A stretch of 64,000 nt of DNA from Bacteroidota bacterium (GTDB lineage: Bacteria; Bacteroidota; Bacteroidia; 2-12-FULL-35-15): assembly GCA_016722565.1 (NCBI GenBank), contig JADKIU010000001.1, forward strand, positions 1,116,001 through 1,180,000. The letters run 5' to 3'. Under the pieces are notes generated by a model. The model saw nothing but the letters and a program-made list of their open reading frames with translations. It was not told where the DNA came from and ran no database searches. Shown piece after piece: positions 54,301 through 61,750 of this stretch. The first letter of the stretch is position 1. Each line of letters starts with the position of its first letter. The translations under genes and the position numbers were made by a program.

Positions 54301-54813
54301 AATGGTGCAACACTAAGTGCAAATACTATTTATAAAGATACCGTAACGTTGGCAAATGGTTGCTATACGCTTGAGATGAGAGATACCGGTGAAGATGGAT
54401 TGGCATTCTGGGCAAACCCATCACAAGGAAGTGGCTATTTAAGATTGCGAAAAGTAACACCTTCGTCAATTATAAAAACCTACCCAACAGATTTTGGTGG
54501 ACAAATTTATCAGCAGTTTACGGTAGGCTTAACCAGTTCGATGGACGATTATTTTTTAGTTGATAATACCACATTAAGTGTCTATCCAAATCCGTCAGAT
54601 GGACATGTTTTTATTGATATTAATATGACAACGAAACAAGATGGAGTTGTGGATATTGTGGATGTACTTGGTAAGAATGTATATCATTATGAATTTAAAA
54701 GTTTAACCGCTGAAAGTGTTGAAGCTGATTTATCGCATCTGCAAAGTGGTGTTTATTTTGTTGTACTAAAATCTGGTAAGGAGTTGATTACCAAAAAGTT
54801 GATTATTCGATAA
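51376..54813 (+). CDS. secreted peptide-N-glycosidase F-like protein with LamG insert, T9SS type A
   Basis: 1145 residues. After the signal peptide, residues about 25-92 resemble the first PNGase F domain up to CGEWDYLTY (residues 70-78). A long insert (about 95-610) holds a beta-sandwich and a LamG-type lectin domain (about 310-460; WNYWTFTKNVATGSMKIYLN). PNGase F similarity resumes at YITPYGNGLS (about 614) and runs through ITGHGMDTPENCAEFCAKTH (residues near 727) and WVYDRANWCPGAEVW (about 765). Two acidic residues matching the catalytic pair of PNGase F (WD of CGEWD, E of CAEFC) are kept; a third may be changed. The end (about 1065-1145) is a T9SS domain, SVYPNPSDGHVFIDI. It probably removes N-glycans from glycoproteins outside the cell. 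Confidence 0.87.
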   Translation: MKKLLFVTLSFLVLNVGAIVANPGDTIRVQTFTFGSPQNAWFVFPSDTVRFEKILMRYTLKCNPAQTPPCGEWDYLTYTYLYDHTGLLDSTLINQPTYTMNGASPDSVMYMNTPSFSYDTHWQYTAVHTDTTSLNTYAVGAGTTNDVFPFGASAPVSRTQYLWKASEISAAGMTAGNITGLQFYLQTLGAQMQNMTIHIKAVTLDSLSQSTFNNSGFTTVYSQNTQFTTLGWNSLQLTTPFNWDGVSNLLVEITYENMATAIDNIVAASTTTFNSGLTNSGTDRVASFGTYGYVDVPMNSNLVAIDSFVTVAFWCFGAPAQPMDGTAFEAVDSLDRRLLNSHLPWSDSNVYWDAGYGGTAYDRINKAAVTSEIEGQWNYWTFTKNVATGSMKIYLNGVLWHSGTAKVKSMQGISKFKIGRGNWAGSQTYAGKIDEFAVFNVELNATTILNYMNQKITPSHPNYANLALYYQCNDGNYATFADAAPGTHAAASLVSVDNPLKSASELISQFSQTTLRPNITFEQGVFTTVIDSTLIVDSTMNAPIQIVTYTDSTSNPGMPVDTMIVWPSYYNNYVYDVNGIATDSSFVTPDSTLHLLYYQWYKKFPQVLRYELARYITPYGNGLSLGSGWTWTFDVSDYRTLLADSVHLEAGNWQELLSMEFLMIEGTPPRDVVDIQNLWNGGFDYGNPTDPIDNHLLPLNKTIPVNGVTTRWKSRITGHGMDTPENCAEFCAKTHYFEVNGVQQFSKLVWRDNCDVNPLYPQGGTWVYDRANWCPGAEVWTYDFELTPFTTPGGTINLDHDVQAYSHTGGWDYYQIEDQLVSYSAPNFTLDAALEDILSPSKDQMWARMNPVCTAPVIKIRNTGSTTLTSLTITYGMNGATPSVYTWTGSLPFMESATVTLGTFNWAMGASDFTVTISNPNGGVDQYAFNNEKVNKYTYPAVMPSPFVIEFRTNNYPWEDMYTLKDDAGTTIVSRNGATLSANTIYKDTVTLANGCYTLEMRDTGEDGLAFWANPSQGSGYLRLRKVTPSSIIKTYPTDFGGQIYQQFTVGLTSSMDDYFLVDNTTLSVYPNPSDGHVFIDINMTTKQDGVVDIVDVLGKNVYHYEFKSLTAESVEADLSHLQSGVYFVVLKSGKELITKKLIIR

Positions 54814-54831
54814 GGTGTTTTATTTTGTTTG

Positions 54832-54867
54832 AAAAAATGCCTCTTTTTTAAAAGAGGCATTTTTTTT
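54832..54867 (+). terminator. intrinsic terminator after the PNGase F-like gene
   Basis: AATGCCTCTTTT / AAAAGAGGCATT with a two-base loop, flanked by A-run and T-run; near-perfect stem. Confidence 0.9.
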
Positions 54868-54903
54868 GATTGGATATTACCAACCATAATGGATATTACT
54901 TTA

Positions 54904-54911
54904 TAACTTTG
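54904..54911 (+). promoter_or_regulatory. -7 box (TAACTTTG) for the outer-membrane barrel gene
   Basis: Perfect TAnnTTTG, 48 bases before the ATG at 54959. An ATG-GCG-TAA mini-frame lies in the leader at 54931. Confidence 0.45.
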
Positions 54912-54958
54912 TAGAACCTTCGCTAAAATAATGGCGTAAACAATCAAAAACACTAATT

Positions 54959-55615
54959 ATGAAAAAAACATTCGCATTGATCGGTATGGTGGCATTTTCT
55001 CTTTCAACATTTGCCGGAGAGCCAATTAATAAGAACAGTAATTTGGTATTAAGTCCAGGTGATGGAGAAAAATGTTTCGATGAAAAAACACACATCATCA
55101 ACCTTGGTATTGGATTAGCATCAGGATATTATGTTAGAGTTGGTGGAGAAAAATATTCATCTTCTCCTTATTTAAATTTATCGTATGAGCAACCATGGCC
55201 GAAAAAATTGGGCCCCGGATTTTTGGGTGTTGGTGCGTATTTTGGATATAAAACAGAAAAATACGAATACAACTACAATACATTTTATGGCAACGGCTAT
55301 CGTTATGAAAAACGACATAGTTATTATACCATTGCAGGTCGTGCTGCATACCACTGGGATGTATTGAATTCAAAAAAGGCAGAAGTATATGGTGGTGTTT
55401 TAATTGGAGCACATTTGAATGTTTACTCGTATTCTGACAATGACCCCAACAACGATTATTCTGTTTCTGTGAATCCGTTTAGTCCTTACGTTGCGGGATT
55501 TGTAGGTGCTCGTTATTATTTTGTGAATAACTTTGGTGTGTTTGTTGAAATTGGAGTTCATCCGCATTCACATTCAAGTTACAATGCTTCGGTAGGATTT
55601 AGCATTAAATTTTAA
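54959..55615 (+). CDS. outer-membrane beta-barrel protein
   Basis: 218 residues. Signal peptide to STFAGE, then about 190 residues of alternating aromatic beta-strands (INLGIGLASGYYVRVGG, FLGVGAYFGYKTEKYEYNYN, YTIAGRAAYHWDVLNSKKAEVYGGV) that end in the aromatic-terminated strand ASVGFSIKF, the usual outer-membrane sorting signature. It should fold as an eight-stranded barrel, as in porin-like or OmpW/OprG-like proteins. No named family is certain. It has its own promoter box and its own terminator (55637-55662), so it is monocistronic. Confidence 0.8.
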   Translation: MKKTFALIGMVAFSLSTFAGEPINKNSNLVLSPGDGEKCFDEKTHIINLGIGLASGYYVRVGGEKYSSSPYLNLSYEQPWPKKLGPGFLGVGAYFGYKTEKYEYNYNTFYGNGYRYEKRHSYYTIAGRAAYHWDVLNSKKAEVYGGVLIGAHLNVYSYSDNDPNNDYSVSVNPFSPYVAGFVGARYYFVNNFGVFVEIGVHPHSHSSYNASVGFSIKF

Positions 55616-55630
55616 GTAAATTCATAAATA

Positions 55631-55670
55631 AAAAAGCGCTCCTCCGATTATTCGGAGGAGCGTTTTTTTT
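55631..55670. terminator. bidirectional intrinsic terminator
   Basis: CGCTCCTCCGA (55637-55647) and TCGGAGGAGCG (55652-55662) pair perfectly; A-run before and T-run after make it work for both the barrel gene and the convergent lipoprotein gene. Confidence 0.9.
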
Positions 55671-55684
55671 ATACAGATTAATAG

Positions 55685-56524
55685 TTATCGTAAAGTGATG
55701 TTGTAAACGTTTCCGTTAATTGTTACTGTTGCTTGATCATCACATGCTCCTGAACCAAAGTCAACATATCGTGTTGGTTTGCCGGATGGTGTTAAGGATA
55801 ACTGTCCGCTTACTAAATGACGACATCCGATTTCTTTTCTTAATGGACTTGTAATGTTCATGCTGTAAGAAACTCCTGCAGCGTTTGATCCGTTTGCGGA
55901 ACCGGTAATTAAATACACATCATCATTCCAAATTAATGTGCTTTCTCCAATAATCCATTCACGAGTGCGGGTAGATGTCCAAGTGATTGTTCCACCACCG
56001 CTTGCTTTGATAATTTGTCCATTTACCGAAATAGAATAAGATAAATGTCCGGCTGAGTTATGACCATTATTCGTAACTGTTTTTGAGCCCAACACTTGAT
56101 TGTCGTTTACATAATAGTTGGTAAATGAAATGGTATGTGTTGATGCCGAATCGCGGTAATGACCTGAATAGGAAACATTGATAATCCCTCTGCGGTATCT
56201 GCCGTCATTGCAAAGACAATTGCTTGTGCCGAAATCGATTGTTAATATACGCGGTGTTACTGTTGTGTCGTGAGTAATTGTTGCACAAGCACTTAAAATG
56301 GATTTATTTTCAGATGGGCTAGGAGTTAAATATGAAGTCAAGTTTCCGCTAGCTGCTTCGTCAGCAATGTTGTTTACATCATTGTAGGTTCCTTCAGCTA
56401 AAGCATTGTCAGAAGCAGAGGATGTATCTGTATCTTTTTCATCTTTATCTCTTCTGCAAGAAGTGAATAACATACCAACAGTAGCAACTACCATTATGTA
56501 TTTAAAAGCGTTTGTCGTTTTCAT
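55685..56524 (-). CDS. lipoprotein of unknown function
   Basis: 279 residues. Lipoprotein signal with lipobox LFTSCRRDKDEKDTDTSS (Cys about residue 23), a linker, then a beta-rich domain with CATITHDTTVTPRILTIDFG, CLCNDGRYRRGIINVSYSGHYRDS and a Ser/Gly/Thr-rich second half (GQIIKASGGGTITW, GVSYSMNITSPLRKEIGCRH). The overall architecture is frequent in Bacteroidota surface lipoproteins that are made as pairs with small membrane proteins. Four further cysteines occur. No function was recognised. It ends at a bidirectional terminator. Confidence 0.8.
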   Translation of the reverse strand: MKTTNAFKYIMVVATVGMLFTSCRRDKDEKDTDTSSASDNALAEGTYNDVNNIADEAASGNLTSYLTPSPSENKSILSACATITHDTTVTPRILTIDFGTSNCLCNDGRYRRGIINVSYSGHYRDSASTHTISFTNYYVNDNQVLGSKTVTNNGHNSAGHLSYSISVNGQIIKASGGGTITWTSTRTREWIIGESTLIWNDDVYLITGSANGSNAAGVSYSMNITSPLRKEIGCRHLVSGQLSLTPSGKPTRYVDFGSGACDDQATVTINGNVYNITLR

Positions 56525-56655
56525 TTGTTTATCGTTTTAATTGTTGATTTTAAGTTTATTTGCATCTATGACGAACGAAAAACAATGAAGTTTAGTCGAT
56601 GGCTAAAAAAAATGATAAATAGAGGTGAATCCCTTTGTTTTTAGGGTAAGAAATT

Positions 56656-56862
56656 TTAAGCCTTCTTCTTTTTAAAGGCAAAAACGCAAGCCACGATTGA
56701 AAAGGCTAAGAAAAATGCGGCAAGTATAAAAATAATCAATCCAATTTCGAGCCCCGGTTGGCTAGAGCCCCATTGGTCATAACAATGAATATCGATCACA
56801 GCAAAACTTAACAGTAGTAGCAAGAGGCTAAACACCATTCCGATAATAGAAAGTGCTTTCAT
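56656..56862 (-). CDS. small membrane protein, two predicted spans
   Basis: 68 residues. Two hydrophobic segments (IIGMVFSLLLLLLSFAVI and EIGLIIFILAAFFLAFSIVA) with a polar loop HCYDQWGSSQPG and a basic tail KKKKA. The topology suggests an inner-membrane protein with the tail in the cytoplasm. It lies six bases after the fumarylacetoacetase stop on the same strand, so it may be read on the same transcript. No family recognised; small size makes it a moderate call. Confidence 0.6.
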   Translation of the reverse strand: MKALSIIGMVFSLLLLLLSFAVIDIHCYDQWGSSQPGLEIGLIIFILAAFFLAFSIVACVFAFKKKKA

Positions 56863-56868
56863 ATTCGA

Positions 56869-58140
56869 TTAGATTGCCGGTAAAACTTTCCCTTTCGCTT
56901 CCCCAAATCCTATGCGAATACCTTCTTTTTCGCAATATCCACGAATAATTACGGTGTCGTTATCATTAATGAATTTGCGTTCGCTGCCATCTTTCATCTT
57001 CACTGGTTTGGTTCCTCTCCACGAGATTTCGAGCATAGATCCAAATGAATCTGGCGTAGGGCCACTGATTGTTCCGGAGGCCATCATGTCCCCAACATTA
57101 ATGTTGCAACCATTTACGGTATGGTGAGCCAATTGTTGCTCCATGGTCCAATACATAAATTTATAATTGGAATGCGACACTAAATTTTCTTCTCCTTTTT
57201 CCGGTGCAATAAAAACATCCAGGTTGATGTCAATGTTTTTATTTCCGGTATATTCTAAATAAGGTAATACTTTTGGTTCTTGCTTATACCCTGGAACTCG
57301 GAATGGTTCCAATGCGTCCATGGTCACCACCCAAGGAGAAACGGTAGACGCAAAATTTTTCGCAAGGAAGGGTCCAAGTGGAACATATTCCCATGTTTGA
57401 ATGTCGCGCGCACTCCAATCATTAAACAAAACCATTCCAAAAATATGATCTTCAGCAGCAGCAGTTGTTACACTTTCTCCAAGTTGTGTTCCTTTGCCGA
57501 TAATAAAAGCGGTTTCTAATTCAAAATCCAATAATTTACTAGGTCCAAATACAGGAGGCTCCGTTTCAACCGGTTTTGTTTGTCCTTTAGGACGGTGAAA
57601 ATCAGTTCCAGAAATAACGATAGAAGAAGCCCTTCCATGGTAACCTACGGGTAAATGTTTCCAGTTCGGTAACAATGCATTATTCGGGTCACGAAACATT
57701 GTTCCTACATTGGTAGCATGATCGATGCTGGAATAAAAATCGGTGTAGTCGCCAACTCTTACAGGCATAAGCATTTGTACATTACTAATATATTGAAATA
57801 CTTTTGCTCTCGCTTCTTTGTTGTCGCGCAAATCAGGGGTGTTTTCATTCAGCAAATGAGAAACCAATTCACGAACAGCAGAAGTTGTTGATTTTCCTAA
57901 TGCAATAAAATCATTCAAATATTGGTTGGTAAAGATGGAGTTGTCAATTTTTAACTTGTCTAAAAAGCCCAACTTGTTTAATATGGCTAAGTCCAACACT
58001 TGATCGCCAATAGCGATACCAACACGCGGACTGGAACTCTGTGTTTTGAAAATACCAAAAGGTAAATTTTGTATAGGGAAATCGCTGTTGGGTTGTACTT
58101 CTATCCAGGATTTTAATGAGGGGTCGTTTGCTTTTATCAT
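56869..58140 (-). CDS. fahA: fumarylacetoacetase
   Basis: 423 residues, normal length. Family motifs include FYSSIDHATNVGTMFRDP (metal and catalytic-site region, about 125-142), HLPVGYHGRASSIVIS, LDFELETAFIIGKG, NDWSARDIQTWEYVPLGPFL and CNINVGDMMASGTISGPTP. The enzyme splits fumarylacetoacetate to fumarate and acetoacetate, the last step of tyrosine breakdown; homogentisate dioxygenase is not in the window. It has a consensus TACTTTTG box about 20 bases upstream of its ATG. The small membrane gene follows six bases after its stop. Confidence 0.96.
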   Translation of the reverse strand: MIKANDPSLKSWIEVQPNSDFPIQNLPFGIFKTQSSSPRVGIAIGDQVLDLAILNKLGFLDKLKIDNSIFTNQYLNDFIALGKSTTSAVRELVSHLLNENTPDLRDNKEARAKVFQYISNVQMLMPVRVGDYTDFYSSIDHATNVGTMFRDPNNALLPNWKHLPVGYHGRASSIVISGTDFHRPKGQTKPVETEPPVFGPSKLLDFELETAFIIGKGTQLGESVTTAAAEDHIFGMVLFNDWSARDIQTWEYVPLGPFLAKNFASTVSPWVVTMDALEPFRVPGYKQEPKVLPYLEYTGNKNIDINLDVFIAPEKGEENLVSHSNYKFMYWTMEQQLAHHTVNGCNINVGDMMASGTISGPTPDSFGSMLEISWRGTKPVKMKDGSERKFINDNDTVIIRGYCEKEGIRIGFGEAKGKVLPAI

Positions 58141-58159
58141 AGTATTAAATTGAGAGGAA

Positions 58160-58167
58160 CAAAAGTA
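58160..58167 (-). promoter_or_regulatory. -7 box (TACTTTTG) for fahA
   Basis: Perfect TAnnTTTG on the minus strand, 19 bases before the ATG at 58140. Confidence 0.55.
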
Positions 58168-58180
58168 AGAATTTTTTTGT

Positions 58181-58274
58181 AGGTGACTGGGTAACGAGGT
58201 GATTAAGTGACGATGTAAAGCGAGTTTGATTTAATAAACCCCTTAGTCACCTAGTTTCTTAATCACCTAGTCAC
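58181..58274. repeat. inverted GTGACTAGGTGA-type repeat between fahA and the TonB-C genes
   Basis: Left part AGGTGACTGGGTAACG then AGGTGATTAAGTGAC (58181-58211), right part CTTAGTCACCTAGTTTC then TTAATCACCTAGTCAC (58242-58274). The halves are imperfect inverted copies of one another and each holds two direct GTGA(C/T) units, so a branched hairpin is possible. No T-run makes it a terminator. Confidence 0.6.
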
Positions 58275-58327
58275 TTTTTAAGGTATCTTTTAATTACTTT
58301 TACGTTATATCAGTAGAATTCAATAAA

Positions 58328-58807
58328 ATGCAAAAAATAGTCATTCTCTTCTTTTTTATAGTCTCTCTTTCCTGTTTTGCACAGGATACGAAAGGTACAA
58401 TTAAAGTTAAGAAGGTGGAGTCTGCAAATAAGGATACGGTTGCGTCAAGCAATATTGGTCTTGATACAATGCTAGTTTCAGTAACGGCACCTCTTACAAT
58501 AGTAGAAAAAATGCCAACTTTCCCAGGTGGTCAAAAAGAAATGGATTCATTTATTCAAAAAAATATAAAGAATCCTACAGTTGAAAAAAAAGGAGGAAAT
58601 CAAGTTACTGTTTGGGTGACATTTAAAGTTGAGGTGGATGGAACTCTTTCAGATGTAAAGCTTTTAAAAGGAATAAATGGCAGTGTAAATCTTGATTTGG
58701 AAGCGATAAGAGTTGTAAAAATGATGCCTAAGTGGAATCCTGGAATGCAAAATGGCAGAAATGTGGAGGTGCAAGTTAATCTACCCATTAACTTTAAATT
58801 GAAATGA
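58328..58807 (+). CDS. secreted TonB C-terminal-domain protein (copy 1)
   Basis: 159 residues. Signal peptide to LSCFAQ, the motif QDTKGTIKVKKV, a linker, and a TonB C-terminal domain (about 60-159; MPTFPGGQKEMDSFIQKN, VTFKVEVDGTLSDVKLLKGI, RVVKMMPKWNPGMQNGR). It lacks the proline-rich span and inner-membrane anchor of true TonB, so it is a soluble periplasmic TonB-like protein. Its stop overlaps the start of copy 2 by four bases (ATGA). Expression starts from a region with TACTTTTA (58290-58310). It might bind a receptor's TonB box or act with the neighbouring ECF sigma (inference). Confidence 0.85.
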   Translation: MQKIVILFFFIVSLSCFAQDTKGTIKVKKVESANKDTVASSNIGLDTMLVSVTAPLTIVEKMPTFPGGQKEMDSFIQKNIKNPTVEKKGGNQVTVWVTFKVEVDGTLSDVKLLKGINGSVNLDLEAIRVVKMMPKWNPGMQNGRNVEVQVNLPINFKLK

Positions 58808-59244
58808 AAAAGCTATTCTTCATAACTTTTTTAATGTTCTCGATTTCCTGTTTTGCACAGGATACGAAAAGAGGAACGATAAAAGTGAAGAAGGTGGACG
58901 TGGCGGAAACGAAGACTCCCAATTTAGCCGGATATGTGAAGGTCGGACAAATGCCGATGTTCCCGGGTGGTCAATCGGAGATGAATGCATTTATTAAAAA
59001 GAATCTAAAATATCCCGCTGCAGAAAGGAAAGCAGGAATACAAGGGACGGTACGTGTAAGGTTTACGGTGAACCTCGATGGTGGAATAACAAATGTAAAT
59101 ATTTTAGAAGGGATTCCCGGTGCTCCCGGTTTAGAGCAGGAAGCATTAAGGATTGTTTCGATAATGCCAAAATGGACTCCGGGGTTGAAAAACGATAAGC
59201 AAACAATCATGCAATACAATTTGCCGATTAAATTTCAACTTTAG
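58804..59244 (+). CDS. secreted TonB C-terminal-domain protein (copy 2)
   Basis: 146 residues, a tandem duplicate of copy 1. Signal peptide to ISCFAQ, QDTKRGTIKVKKVDV, then the TonB-C domain with GQMPMFPGGQSEMNAFIKKN, VRFTVNLDGGITNVNILEGI and ALRIVSIMPKWTPGLKND. ATGA overlap with copy 1 gives translational coupling. The same N-terminal GTIKVKKV motif is found in both copies and, diverged, in the protein at 61751. The TonB box-binding residues (YP-type edge strand KYPAAER) are kept. Located 54 bases before the ECF sigma start. Confidence 0.85.
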   Translation: MKKLFFITFLMFSISCFAQDTKRGTIKVKKVDVAETKTPNLAGYVKVGQMPMFPGGQSEMNAFIKKNLKYPAAERKAGIQGTVRVRFTVNLDGGITNVNILEGIPGAPGLEQEALRIVSIMPKWTPGLKNDKQTIMQYNLPIKFQL

Positions 59245-59298
59245 GCTGTATCTTTTTTTAATACCTACGTTATAAGTTCAGAATTCAGAAGATTGTAT

Positions 59299-59862
59299 AT
59301 GATTGAAACATCAAAATATCATGCAACACAAACCGACTTAGCCAATGAACAGGCTTTAGTTGAGGCGGCTAAAAAGGAGCCGGCAAAGTTTGCGAGCTTG
59401 TATGATAAGTATTATGAACAGATTTTCAGATACATCTACCAGCGGGTGGATGACAAAGAACAAGCGTTTGATGCCATGCAGCAGGTTTTTATAAAAGCGT
59501 TGGAAAGCTTGCATAAATACGAATTTCGTGGAGTGCCGTTCGCTTCTTGGCTTTATAGAATTGCTTCCAGTGAAGTAAACAACATTTATCGCGCACAAAA
59601 GCAACGTACGGTAAATATTGATTCGGTTGGGGTTTACGGAATGATGGAGGAGATGGAAGAAACAAAAATTGATCAATACCATGATAAGATTGTGGAAATT
59701 ATCGGACAAGAACTTCCGGAAGATGAATTACAATTGATCGAGATGCGCTTTTTTGAAAAGCGTTCTTTTAAAGAAATAGGTGAGATTTTGGAAATTACAG
59801 AGAACAATGCAAAAGTGAAGACGTATAGGATTTTAGAGAAGTTGAAGAAAATTATTAAATAA
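59299..59862 (+). CDS. ECF-type RNA polymerase sigma factor
   Basis: 187 residues from the ATG at 59299; an in-frame TTG at 59293 is less likely. Region 2 shows FASLYDKYYEQIFRYIYQRV, AFDAMQQVFIKALESL and FASWLYRIASSEVNNIYRAQ; region 4 shows ELPEDELQLIEMRFFEKRSF, EIGEILEITENNAKVKTYRI. It has no adjoining canonical anti-sigma domain, but the next gene encodes a single-pass membrane protein with a short cytosolic N-terminus. It lies 54 bases after the second TonB-C gene and 59 bases before the membrane gene, with a small hairpin in that gap. Confidence 0.94.
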   Translation: MIETSKYHATQTDLANEQALVEAAKKEPAKFASLYDKYYEQIFRYIYQRVDDKEQAFDAMQQVFIKALESLHKYEFRGVPFASWLYRIASSEVNNIYRAQKQRTVNIDSVGVYGMMEEMEETKIDQYHDKIVEIIGQELPEDELQLIEMRFFEKRSFKEIGEILEITENNAKVKTYRILEKLKKIIK

Positions 59863-59883
59863 TTAGACAAAAAAATAAAAGAA

Positions 59884-59905
59884 CTTGTCGACTTTCACCG
59901 ACAAG
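59884..59905 (+). other. small hairpin between the ECF sigma gene and the membrane gene
   Basis: CTTGTCG (59884-59890) pairs with CGACAAG (59899-59905) around eight bases, followed by A-rich DNA not T-rich DNA. A possible attenuation, processing or ribosome-spacing element. Confidence 0.4.
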
Positions 59906-59921
59906 AAATAAAAAGAAACAA

Positions 59922-61631
59922 ATGAAACGAAAAGTAAATTTAAACCGTCCCGAAATCAGCTCAGCAGAAATTGCCAAGCGCAAGGATTTTGATTCGGTTT
60001 TAAAACAGAGTGCAAGTGTTGGGGGCAAGCCGTTGATTAAGAAACCCTGGTTTTTGTCGAGTGTAGTTGCTGTAACAATTGCAATTGTTGCAACGGTTGT
60101 GTTGTTGAATCAAAACACAAAGACAGATTTGTCTGATACAAACAATCAAGAGCAATTAATGGATAGTGTGGCATTGCAAGCATTCTACAAAGCAGAAGAA
60201 GCAAAACCTTGCATCGCTCCTCCAATCAAAGGTTTAAATGTGACGTATACAACCTATACTGTGATAGCAGAAAAAGGAGCAAACTTGGATTATAAAACAG
60301 GATCGAAAATCACTATTCCTAAGAATGCATTTACAGATAAAGACGGAAAACTCATAACAGGAGAAGTAGAGTTGCGTTACCGAGAGTTGCACGATGCATT
60401 TGATTTTTTTGTGTCCGGAATTCCCATGACCTATGATAGTGCAGGAGTGAAGTATCAGTTTGAGTCGGCTGGAATGATAGAGGTATTGGCATATCAAAAT
60501 GGAGAAATGCTAACCATGGCTCCTAAAAAAGAAATTGCTTTTGAAATGGCATCAGATTATGATGGGGAGCAATACAATTTTTATAAATTGGATACACTCG
60601 CAAACAATTGGAGTTGTTTGGGGAAAGATAAGGTAGTCGCAAAGAAAGATAACTCAAGCAATTTTAAGGATACTATAAGACAAGTGCCTATTCAAGAAAA
60701 AATAGAATACAAAACTTTAGAAACTAAAAAAATAGAAGCGAAAAAAGAAAAAGAAGTTCAAGTTGCAGCATTACCGAAAACTGTTTCAGAGCCTGTAAAA
60801 CCAGCACCAGTAAAAAAAGGGAAATATACATTCAATATAGAAGTGGATGCGAAAGAGTTTCCTGAATTGTCAATTTACAAAGGATTGTTATTTGAAGTTG
60901 GAGATGAAAATGCCAATTTTAATAAAGCGATGTATGATGTCACTTGGGATGAAGCAACAGTGAAAGAAGGGGCCAAAGCAGGAGTGAATTACAATCTTAC
61001 GTTGGTGAAAGGGTTGAAGAAATATGAGCTTGTGGTATACCCTGTTTTTGAAGGTAAAAATTATGAAACAGCACTGGCAACGTATCAGGAAAAATTTAAT
61101 AAATACAAACTAACGCTTGATAAACGCATTGCAGAGGAGGAACGAATAGAAGAAATCTATCAGGCAAAAGTTGCTGAATTTAAAAAGCAACAAGAAGCAA
61201 TTGTAAAAGCGAATGAAGAACGAGCTGCCAATTTGTTTAAACAAATGGAAACAACTCAAAAAGTAATGCGGTCGTTTACTGTAAGTAGTTTTGGAGTATT
61301 CAATTGTGATAATCCAAGCGCCTATCCAACAGGTGTTTTATGCACGGCAACGATTAAAAATGATTTGAAAAAAGATTTAATGTGCTACGATGTGTATTTG
61401 GTGGATAAAGAAAAAAATGGATTGTTTACGTATTATAAAAACCCGGTAACGCGTTTTTCTTTTAATCCGAAGTCAAAAAATATGCTGTGGACTGTTGAAA
61501 ATGGAATATTGTATTGGTTGAAACCGGAGCAGTTCAATTCCATTAATGGTGGGACAAAAGAATTTGTTATGAATAAAGTTGATCAGAAATTTGAGACGGT
61601 AGAGGAGATGAAAGCATATTTTAATTTTTAG
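59922..61631 (+). CDS. single-pass membrane protein with large outer domain, possible sigma partner
   Basis: 569 residues. A basic cytosolic N-terminus (about 1-43), one span (PWFLSSVVAVTIAIVATVVLL, given as two parts PWFLSSVVAV and TIAIVATVVLL, about 43-64), then an outer region with a ZU5-like or carboxypeptidase-regulatory-like unit (about 100-220; KITIPKNAFTDKDGKLITGE and FFVSGIPMTYDSAG), a charged linker (about 235-300), a second beta unit (about 300-420), a coiled-coil (about 400-450) and a final beta domain. No family was recognised. It follows the ECF sigma gene directly, so its short cytosolic end may hold the sigma factor while the outer part senses an envelope signal (inference). 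Confidence 0.7.
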   Translation: MKRKVNLNRPEISSAEIAKRKDFDSVLKQSASVGGKPLIKKPWFLSSVVAVTIAIVATVVLLNQNTKTDLSDTNNQEQLMDSVALQAFYKAEEAKPCIAPPIKGLNVTYTTYTVIAEKGANLDYKTGSKITIPKNAFTDKDGKLITGEVELRYRELHDAFDFFVSGIPMTYDSAGVKYQFESAGMIEVLAYQNGEMLTMAPKKEIAFEMASDYDGEQYNFYKLDTLANNWSCLGKDKVVAKKDNSSNFKDTIRQVPIQEKIEYKTLETKKIEAKKEKEVQVAALPKTVSEPVKPAPVKKGKYTFNIEVDAKEFPELSIYKGLLFEVGDENANFNKAMYDVTWDEATVKEGAKAGVNYNLTLVKGLKKYELVVYPVFEGKNYETALATYQEKFNKYKLTLDKRIAEEERIEEIYQAKVAEFKKQQEAIVKANEERAANLFKQMETTQKVMRSFTVSSFGVFNCDNPSAYPTGVLCTATIKNDLKKDLMCYDVYLVDKEKNGLFTYYKNPVTRFSFNPKSKNMLWTVENGILYWLKPEQFNSINGGTKEFVMNKVDQKFETVEEMKAYFNF

Positions 61632-61707
61632 ATGGAACGCTGATGACCAGAATAAAATGGATTGTCATGGATTTATTATATAACTAAATGCTTGTTGTGT
61701 GTCATTT

Positions 61708-61729
61708 CGTCCCGATAGCTATCGGGACG
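61708..61729. repeat. 22-base perfect palindrome, dispersed Bacteroidota type
   Basis: Half-site CGTCCCGATAG followed by its exact complement CTATCGGGACG; flanked by TGTC and GACA, which extend the pairing. It lies 22 bases before the probable start of the next gene. Confidence 0.8.
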
Positions 61730-61750
61730 AGAGGACATATGAGTGTAATT

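Noticed and set aside
58181..58274. Terminator for the fahA operon or a tRNA-like fold
   Set aside because: No T-run follows either strand and no tRNA consensus is present; it is a dispersed repeat.
61688..61750. Earlier ATG for the secreted TonB-C-like protein
   Set aside because: The extra stretch encodes the 22-base palindrome and no signal peptide; the ATG at 61751 starts a normal one.
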